Positions 58,957 through 64,000 of a stretch of DNA of 64,000 nucleotides are shown here, piece by piece. Origin of the DNA: Anaerococcus marasmi (GTDB lineage Bacteria > Bacillota > Clostridia > Tissierellales > Peptoniphilaceae); NCBI RefSeq assembly GCF_900290195.1, contig NZ_OLMF01000005.1:110567-174566 (forward strand), given 5' to 3'. The notes beneath the pieces were generated by a model, which saw only the letters and a list, made by a program, of their open reading frames with translations, was not told the DNA's origin and searched no databases. The position numbers were made by a program, and so were the translations under genes. Within the stretch, counting starts at the first letter, position 1, and each line of letters opens with the position of its first letter.

Positions 58957-59785
58957 TTCTTACCTCCCCTGTTAGCTTGCATATATGTTCACGCTCTTCT
59001 GTGGCGTAGTTTCTTGATCTATTCATAGCTTCATCGAAATCAACCAAGAAGCCATCAAAGTCTGGGCCATCTACACAAGCAAACTTCATTTCGCCTCCAA
59101 CTGTAAGCCTACAACACCCGCACATGCCTGTTCCATCAACCATTATAGAGTTCATGGATACAGTTGTAGGTATATCGTGAGGTTTCGTAACATTTACTAC
59201 ATTTTTCATCATGATTGCTGGACCAATAGTAAGGACGTGGTCGTATTTTTTTCCTTCTTTTATGAGATCTCCTAGAACTTGGGTTACAAATCCCTGTCTG
59301 CCATAAGATCCGTCGTCTGTTGTTATGTATAAATTATCTGAAGAAGCCTTAAGCTCATCTTCTAGGATTATTATATCCTTATTCTTAAAGCCCATTATCA
59401 CATCGACATTAGCTCCGATTTCATGAAGGTATTTGGCTTGTGGATAGGCAATAGCTGTACCCAAGCCTCCTCCAACTACACAAACATTTTTGCCTTTTAG
59501 ATAATCAAGCTCGGTAGGCTTTCCTAGTGGACCTACAAAGTCGAGGAAGCCATCTCCTGCCTTTAAGGCATTCATCCTCATTGTAGTACCGCCAACGATT
59601 TGGACAATAATAGTTACATTTTCATCATCTGTTGATGAGATGGTAAAGGGAACTCTTTCGCCTTTCTCATCAAGTCTAAGAATAATAAACTGGCCAGGCA
59701 AGGCTTTTTTTGCAATAGCTGGTGCCTTGACGACAAATTTAATTGTATTATCATTTAGATTAGTTTTTTCTATAATTCTTGCCAT
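58949..59785 (-). CDS. nfnA: NfnA, small subunit of NADH-dependent ferredoxin:NADP+ oxidoreductase (SudB-like)
   Basis: 278-residue ferredoxin-reductase-like flavoprotein. FAD domain with PGQFIILRL and RVPFTIS (about 31-50), NAD domain with VGGGLGTAIAYP near 103-114, and the [2Fe-2S] cysteines in DGTGMCGCCR near 218-227 and FACVDGPDFDG near 235-245. PyrK (dihydroorotate dehydrogenase electron-transfer subunit) has the same fold, but the adjacent NfnB settles the call. The genes overlap by 8 bases, with a good SD for each, and form a two-gene operon. Confidence 0.9.
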   Translation of the reverse strand: MARIIEKTNLNDNTIKFVVKAPAIAKKALPGQFIILRLDEKGERVPFTISSTDDENVTIIVQIVGGTTMRMNALKAGDGFLDFVGPLGKPTELDYLKGKNVCVVGGGLGTAIAYPQAKYLHEIGANVDVIMGFKNKDIIILEDELKASSDNLYITTDDGSYGRQGFVTQVLGDLIKEGKKYDHVLTIGPAIMMKNVVNVTKPHDIPTTVSMNSIMVDGTGMCGCCRLTVGGEMKFACVDGPDFDGFLVDFDEAMNRSRNYATEEREHICKLTGEVRNG

Positions 59786-59802
59786 AAGATCCTCCTAATA
59801 TA

Positions 59803-59831
59803 ATATTATCAAATACTAAGCTAATTTACAA
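59803..59831 (-). promoter_or_regulatory. Promoter of nfnAB
   Basis: On the minus strand: TTGTAA (59831-59826), 17-bp spacer, TAATAT (59808-59803), about 18 bases before the nfnA start. Confidence 0.65.
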
Positions 59832-59899
59832 TAAGGGTGCAAAAGTATAGGGAAACAGTAGAGTATATATTATTGATATTATTGAAAGGAAGGAGAAAT

Positions 59900-61669
59900 A
59901 TGACAGAGAAAAAATACACTAACAAGTATTTGCTTAAAAGATTTATACCTTATTATAAACCTTACAAGAAAATACTTACTATAGATTTGATATCGGCTGC
60001 TCTTACAACCATAAGTCAGCTAGTCCTTCCTCTATTGCTATCCTACTTAACAGATTGGGCTCAGTTAGGCCTTCTCGATATGCCTAGGCTAGGAAAGGTC
60101 GCTCTAATATACCTTGCGACTAAGTTTATAGAGGTTGTGTCAAGATTTATCATGCAATCCTATGGCCACATCATGGGAGCATTTATAGAAAAAGATATGA
60201 GAGGGGACGTCTTCTCCCATCTATTGACAATGGATACGGAGTTTTTCAATGAGGCCAAAATTGGCCAGCTTATGGCAAGGATGACTACAGACTTAAACGA
60301 GATTACAGAATTCTCCCACCATGTACCGGAAGAATTCTTAGTAGCAGCTATTAAGCTTGCTGTATCCTTTGTAGTCCTTCTAACTATCAATTGGCAACTT
60401 TCCTTAATTATATACATTCTAATACCAATTATGTATATATTTTCTAGAAAATCTAGGCAGAAGTTTAGACAGGCGACTATGAATACAAGAAAGCAAATTG
60501 GTGACATAAACTCAGGGATCGAGGATACCCTTCTTGGAATCAATGTTGTAAAAAGTTTCGCCAATGAGAATATAGAAAAGGAAAAGTTTGGCAGAGAAAA
60601 TGAGAAGTTTGCTGATATCAAGAAGGATCAATACTTCAATATGGCCAAATACTTCTGTGTCAAGGATGCTTTTTCTGGCTTTATGTATGCAGTATTAATC
60701 CTTGTAGGAGGAATTTTTGTAATCCAGAAGACAATAACTGCAGGAGATCTTATTGCCTTTACAATGTATTTAAACATGTTAGTTGCAACTATCGAAAGGC
60801 TAATTAACTTTACCGATACCTATGAGAGAGGAACAACTGGTATTGAAAGATTTGTCCAAATCATGAATCTCGATAGGGATATATATGATAAGGATGAGGC
60901 AAGAGATTTAGAGGACGTTCAAGGAAAGATCGAATTTGACCATGTTTATTTCAAATACCCTGAGACAAAAGAGGAAGACCCTTATGTCCTAGATGATATG
61001 TCCTTTACAATTGATGTAGGAGAAAATATAGCCTTAGTTGGGCCATCTGGTGCAGGAAAGACCACTATATCCAAGCTAATCCCAAGATTTTACGATGTAG
61101 ATAATGGTGCTATTAGAATCGATGGGGCTAATATCAAAGACCTAACTATAGATTCTTTAAGAGATAATATAGGGATAGTCCAACAAGATGTCTATCTTTT
61201 CAGTGGAACAATTAAGGATAATATCAAATACGGTAAGGAAGATGCTACGGATAGAGAAATCGAAAAGGCAGCAGAGCTTGCAGGAGCCTTGGAATTTATC
61301 AAGGACCTACCATATGGCTTTGATACCTATATAGGAGAGCGTGGGGTTAAGCTTTCAGGTGGACAGAAGCAGAGAATATCTATAGCCAGAGTATTTCTCA
61401 AAAATCCACCAATCCTAATCCTAGATGAGGCGACTAGCGCCCTTGATAACAAGAGCGAGGCGATAGTTCAATCATCCCTAGAAAAACTAAGTAAGGGAAG
61501 AACAACCCTTACCATAGCCCACAGACTTTCTACAATAATAAATGCAGATGAAATCCTAGTCTTAACTTATGATGGCATTGTAGAGAGAGGAAACCACAAG
61601 GACCTCCTTGCCAAAAAGGGAGTCTACTACAATTTATATAATTCAAACAATACGGACTTGTTTGGGTAA
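59900..61669 (+). CDS. ABC exporter, fused permease-ATPase
   Basis: Half-size exporter of the MsbA/BmrA/MdlB type, 589 residues. The N-terminal transmembrane domain (about 20-320) has six helices, with FFNEAKIGQLMARMTTDL typical of coupling helix 1. The ATPase domain has Walker A GPSGAGKTT near 379-387, signature LSGGQKQR near 485, Walker B ILILDEATSALD and switch His in TIAHRLS. It is encoded singly, so it probably works as a homodimer. The ATG at 59900 after AAGGAAGGAG is chosen over an upstream GTG at 59837. Substrate unknown (lipid, drug or peptide). Confidence 0.9.
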   Translation: MTEKKYTNKYLLKRFIPYYKPYKKILTIDLISAALTTISQLVLPLLLSYLTDWAQLGLLDMPRLGKVALIYLATKFIEVVSRFIMQSYGHIMGAFIEKDMRGDVFSHLLTMDTEFFNEAKIGQLMARMTTDLNEITEFSHHVPEEFLVAAIKLAVSFVVLLTINWQLSLIIYILIPIMYIFSRKSRQKFRQATMNTRKQIGDINSGIEDTLLGINVVKSFANENIEKEKFGRENEKFADIKKDQYFNMAKYFCVKDAFSGFMYAVLILVGGIFVIQKTITAGDLIAFTMYLNMLVATIERLINFTDTYERGTTGIERFVQIMNLDRDIYDKDEARDLEDVQGKIEFDHVYFKYPETKEEDPYVLDDMSFTIDVGENIALVGPSGAGKTTISKLIPRFYDVDNGAIRIDGANIKDLTIDSLRDNIGIVQQDVYLFSGTIKDNIKYGKEDATDREIEKAAELAGALEFIKDLPYGFDTYIGERGVKLSGGQKQRISIARVFLKNPPILILDEATSALDNKSEAIVQSSLEKLSKGRTTLTIAHRLSTIINADEILVLTYDGIVERGNHKDLLAKKGVYYNLYNSNNTDLFG

Positions 61670-61696
61670 AAAGAAGCAGGAAAATCTGTTCATAGT

Positions 61697-61917
61697 GTAG
61701 AAAAAGTAGATTTAATTAAAAATTTTATATATTTAATTTACCCTTATCTCGACTAGTTAAATGTGCCTTAATTGGCACATTTAACCCTAAAACTAATAGT
61801 TAAGTCATATTTACTATTAGATTTTAGTGTGAGTGAAACGAACGCGCGGAGAGATCTCATTAGATTTCTCCGCTCACTCCGTTCGGTCGAAATAAGGGTG
61901 ATTTTTAGATTGTCTAT
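61697..61917 (+). repeat. Nested palindromic repeat, copy D (type 1)
   Basis: Ends GTAGAAAAA (61697-61705) and ATTGTCTAT (61909-61917); interior almost identical to copy A, including GTTAAATGTGCC...GGCACATTTAAC, the CTAAAA...TTTTAG hairpin and the GTGAGTGAAACGAACG core. Same length as copy A (221). Left flank AGCAGG...CTGTT (61675-61690), right flank AGCAGG...CCTGCT. It fills the gap between the ABC exporter and the J-protein; the remaining bases to 62047 hold only the SD region of the next gene. Confidence 0.9.
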
Positions 61918-61923
61918 ATTCTC

Positions 61924-61945
61924 AGCAGGGAGACCTGCTTTTTAT
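61924..61945 (+). terminator. Terminator at the right border of repeat copy D
   Basis: AGCAGG-GAGA-CCTGCT perfect hairpin followed by TTTTATTT; AGCAGG recurs at 61675-61680 on the other side of the repeat. Confidence 0.85.
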
Positions 61946-62047
61946 TTGGAGACTTTTAAGTAAAGTAGTTTCTTAACAAACTTTACTTAAAGGCGATGAT
62001 TTTATTAGCTTCAAGTCGTATAATCCTATAATAGATAAGGAGATAAT

Positions 62048-62815
62048 ATGGGAAAATTTTTCGGTAAGATTTTACATTTACTTGCCACTATTTTAGGCAG
62101 TATATTTAATTTATTAATAAACATAATGAATGTAATAACCATGACTTTTGAGGGAATCAGACAATTACTCATGCTTATATTTTTATTTGGTTGTTCGACA
62201 TTTTTCTTCTTTCCAGTTTTGGCACTGGCCATACCAAGGAAATGGCGGACGGTTATATTTATAATATTAATCATTCCAATCCTTGGCCCAAAGTTCATAT
62301 CCATGCTCAAATACGGAAACTACACCCTAACAGAGTGGATGTATGATAGGGCGGATTCCTTGATGACAGGAAGAAAAGTCGGCTATGATTCTATTTCTGA
62401 TTATTCTAACAAGTATAAGTTTGAAAGAGAAGAAGAAAGAAGAAGGGCTGCCGAGGAAGCTGCAAGAGCTCGTCAAGAGGAGATGAATAGAAGGTTCGAG
62501 GAAATGTTTAGGGGATTTACCTACACTAACATGAACCAAGGAAATTGGAATTCCTATAATACAAATTCAGGCTATAGCAATATGACAAATGACCATGGCT
62601 TTAAGGAAAAGTACGAGAAAGCCTGCAATGTGCTTGGAGTAGATTATCAAACAGATATCTACCAAGTTAAGCTCAACTATAGAAAGCTTGCAAAAAAATA
62701 TCACCCTGATATAAACAAGGATCCAAGTGCAACAGAGAAATTCCAGGAAGTAAACGACGCCTACAAATTCTTGACAGAAGAAAATATCAATAAGTACAAG
62801 ACGAACTACAGATGA
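62048..62815 (+). CDS. Membrane-anchored J-domain protein
   Basis: 255-residue protein with hydrophobic segments near 5-30, 38-62 and 68-86, a charged helical stretch (EREEERRRAAEEAARARQEE, about 117-136), an Asn/Gly/Tyr-rich linker (about 155-180), and a C-terminal J domain (about 192-250) with the essential HPD motif in KKYHPDINKD near 218-227. It should recruit DnaK to the membrane. J domain at the C-terminus behind membrane helices is the reverse of DnaJ. Codon 67 (62246-62248) is CGG, the only in-frame CGG I found in the window; in the Anaerococcus code it gives Trp (Lys-Trp-Trp-Thr), otherwise Arg. Confidence 0.85.
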   Translation: MGKFFGKILHLLATILGSIFNLLINIMNVITMTFEGIRQLLMLIFLFGCSTFFFFPVLALAIPRKWRTVIFIILIIPILGPKFISMLKYGNYTLTEWMYDRADSLMTGRKVGYDSISDYSNKYKFEREEERRRAAEEAARARQEEMNRRFEEMFRGFTYTNMNQGNWNSYNTNSGYSNMTNDHGFKEKYEKACNVLGVDYQTDIYQVKLNYRKLAKKYHPDINKDPSATEKFQEVNDAYKFLTEENINKYKTNYR

Positions 62816-62822
62816 GGTAATT

Positions 62823-63608
62823 ATGACTACTGAAGCAATATCTAGCTTAGATCAGGCTGTTATCCTTTCAGAAATCGCCTCCAACGCTGGAGCTATAATG
62901 CTAGCCAATGGAGCAGAAATTTATAGGGTGGAGGATACGGTAGAAAGGATAATAAGAAGCAAAAAAAACATTAAAGACGTAGATGTTTACTCTACTGCTA
63001 ATGTTATAGTCTTATCTTTTTCCTTCAACCAGGAAATTCACACCAATATCAGAAGAGTAAAGTCTAGGACCTTTAACCTCTACTATATAAATAAGGTTAA
63101 CTCATTTTCAAGAGAATTTGTTAGTGGCAATTACAGTCTACAGGAAGCCCTAAGAGAGTTAAATAAAATAAAGGCAGATCCTGGTTACCCACTAGCCTTT
63201 CAAATATTTGGCTCAGCCCTTTCTGCCGCTGCCTTTACAATACTATTGGGAGGAAAAATAACTGATATGCTAATTTCTTTCTTAGTAGGATTTGTATCAT
63301 ATATAGTAAGCTTTCAGTTTCAGGAGGCAAAGTTCGGATTCTTTTTGGTAAACTTTATTGCAGGTCTCGTAGTAAGTTTAATCACAGTATCATTTAGACT
63401 CTTCCTACCTTATATAGCAGTAGATAAAATAGTCATAGGATCGATGATGGCCTTCCTTCCAGGAATCACCCTAACAAATGCCATGAGAGATTTGATGAGT
63501 GGGGATGTTACTAGTGGACTTACTGGAGCTACAACAGCAATCTTAGTTTCCACAGCCCTTGCCCTGGGAGTTGCTATGCCAATAACTATAGCAGCCTACA
63601 TTAGATAA
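62823..63608 (+). CDS. ThrE/YjjP-type threonine/serine exporter half
   Basis: 261-residue membrane protein of the ThrE family, corresponding to the larger, YjjP-like half: soluble N-terminal domain with GAIMLANGAEIYRVEDTVERI (about 19-39) and VDVYSTANVIVLSF, then five hydrophobic segments ending in GVAMPITIAAYIR. Such proteins normally act with a small YjjB-like partner encoded immediately downstream; here the next sequence is a short non-coding stretch and then an IS110-family transposase in reverse, so the partner is missing from this position. Starts 8 bases after the J-protein gene. Confidence 0.85.
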   Translation: MTTEAISSLDQAVILSEIASNAGAIMLANGAEIYRVEDTVERIIRSKKNIKDVDVYSTANVIVLSFSFNQEIHTNIRRVKSRTFNLYYINKVNSFSREFVSGNYSLQEALRELNKIKADPGYPLAFQIFGSALSAAAFTILLGGKITDMLISFLVGFVSYIVSFQFQEAKFGFFLVNFIAGLVVSLITVSFRLFLPYIAVDKIVIGSMMAFLPGITLTNAMRDLMSGDVTSGLTGATTAILVSTALALGVAMPITIAAYIR

Positions 63609-63659
63609 GACCAGCTATCAAATGTCAAGAGAAAATAAAAAATAATTAATCTTGTAATT

Positions 63660-64000
63660 TGTGGCACACCAAACAAGCCTAAAAATTAGGCTTGGAAAAA
63701 TTAAATAACAATTGAATAACAACTAAATATTAGGTATGTAAGCTTTGTTATCCCTCAAAACAGCAAAAATAATGTTAGTAAGTTTTCTAGCAACTGCACC
63801 AATAGCTGTACCATGAGCTTTACCTCTTTGTCTAAGTTTTTGATAATACACAGACAAAGCAGGATCCTTAAAAGCAGCAACACTAGCAGCAAGCCAAATA
63901 GCACGTCTAAGATAAGGAGAACCACGTTTAGAAATCTTAGTATCGGTAGCATTAAAATTGCCAGATTGCTTAACAGCAACATCTAAACCAGCATAAGCAA
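63660..64000 (-). mobile_element. IS110-family insertion sequence, 3' end
   Basis: The right edge holds the transposase end and its downstream non-coding end. A perfect hairpin, CAAGCCTA-AAAAT-TAGGCTTG (63674-63694), lies between the transposase stop and the thrE-like gene and may belong to the element end. The exact border is not visible because IS110 elements lack terminal inverted repeats. Confidence 0.55.
63723..64000 (-). CDS. IS110-family transposase, C-terminal part
   Basis: The last 92 codons of a DEDD-type transposase of the IS110 family, cut by the window edge. The C-terminal Transposase_20 domain is recognisable: an AGLDVAVKQSGNF-like start, then KISKRGSPYLRRAIWLAASV, the catalytic-serine region of the family (SKRGSPYLRR), and RGKAHGTAIGAVARKLTNII. 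The frame closes with TAG at 63723-63725. The N-terminal RuvC-like domain and the non-coding end that usually carries the bridge RNA lie outside the window. Confidence 0.88.
   Translation of the reverse strand, partial: AYAGLDVAVKQSGNFNATDTKISKRGSPYLRRAIWLAASVAAFKDPALSVYYQKLRQRGKAHGTAIGAVARKLTNIIFAVLRDNKAYIPNI

Noticed and set aside
61772..61963. 63-codon frame inside repeat copy D
   Set aside because: It is made of the palindromic repeat and terminator, differs between copies, and lacks an SD.
1..64000. Prophage, CRISPR array, toxin-antitoxin or restriction system
   Set aside because: I found no phage structural or integrase genes, no spaced direct repeats, no small toxin-antitoxin pair and no methyltransferase or restriction gene; the only mobile sequences are the two IS ends and the palindromic repeats.

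Overview
This window is a low-GC, AGA-rich chromosome segment from an anaerobic Firmicute of the Peptoniphilaceae. The genus is probably Anaerococcus. The genes fit (two zinc ABC operons, a flavodiiron protein, NfnAB, AddAB, a GdpP/rplI/dnaB cluster and fermentative acyl-CoA dehydrogenase). The best pointer is a tRNA gene at 13050-13123: its body and G73 discriminator look like tRNA-Trp but its anticodon is CCG. That matches the known Anaerococcus code in which CGG is read as Trp (NCBI table 36). Reading every predicted gene by eye, I found one in-frame CGG (62246-62248), so the proteins here are almost unchanged under either table.

Layout. 1-950: end of an ISL3-family insertion sequence. 1017-4706: zinT-znuA-znuC-znuB behind a Fur/Zur-like operator. 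4767-9532: aldehyde dehydrogenase, flavodiiron protein, and an acyl-CoA dehydrogenase fused to an EtfA FAD domain. 9865-15442: nucleoside deoxyribosyltransferase, NAD synthetase (glutaminase nucleophile missing), a phosphoesterase whose stop codon lies inside the unusual tRNA, an RmlD-like reductase and a Glt-type symporter. 15483-18664: Fur/Zur regulator divergent from a second znuA-znuC-znuB. 19073-30644: yaaA, sbcD, sbcC, addB, addA, a compact DNA-repair run. 30709-32874: large phosphoesterase. 32960-36318: T-box leader (specifier read as UGC, Cys) before a sulfonate/nitrate-type ABC transporter. 36380-39812: lipoprotein pentaheme NrfA plus the ResB/CcsA cytochrome c maturation pair. 39923-47488: yybS-gdpP-rplI-dnaB-GNAT-dnaD-dnaI-nnrE. 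47653-50238: Wzz-like adaptor, tyrosine kinase, PHP phosphatase and SH3 lipoprotein. 50534-57426: two oxidoreductases, then a TetR-MMPL-heptad-repeat cassette with two matching palindromic operators. 57565-59785: NfnB/NfnA. 59900-63608: ABC exporter, membrane J-protein, ThrE half-transporter. 63723-64000: end of an IS110-family transposase.

The most unusual non-coding structure is a family of 221-230 bp nested palindromes (9566-9786, 18747-18976, 50264-50492, 61697-61917, plus a remnant near 57458). They share GTAGACAAA-type ends and exchange internal hairpin modules. Each full copy sits between two related hairpins, one of which is a Rho-independent terminator, as if the element enters or is built from terminators.

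The genes suggest an amino-acid/peptide-fermenting anaerobe that invests in zinc capture, oxygen/NO detoxification, flavin-based electron bifurcation and recombination repair. It also has a cysteine-responsive transporter next to a multiheme reductase that could serve nitrite or sulfite. All calls are by eye, without database searches.
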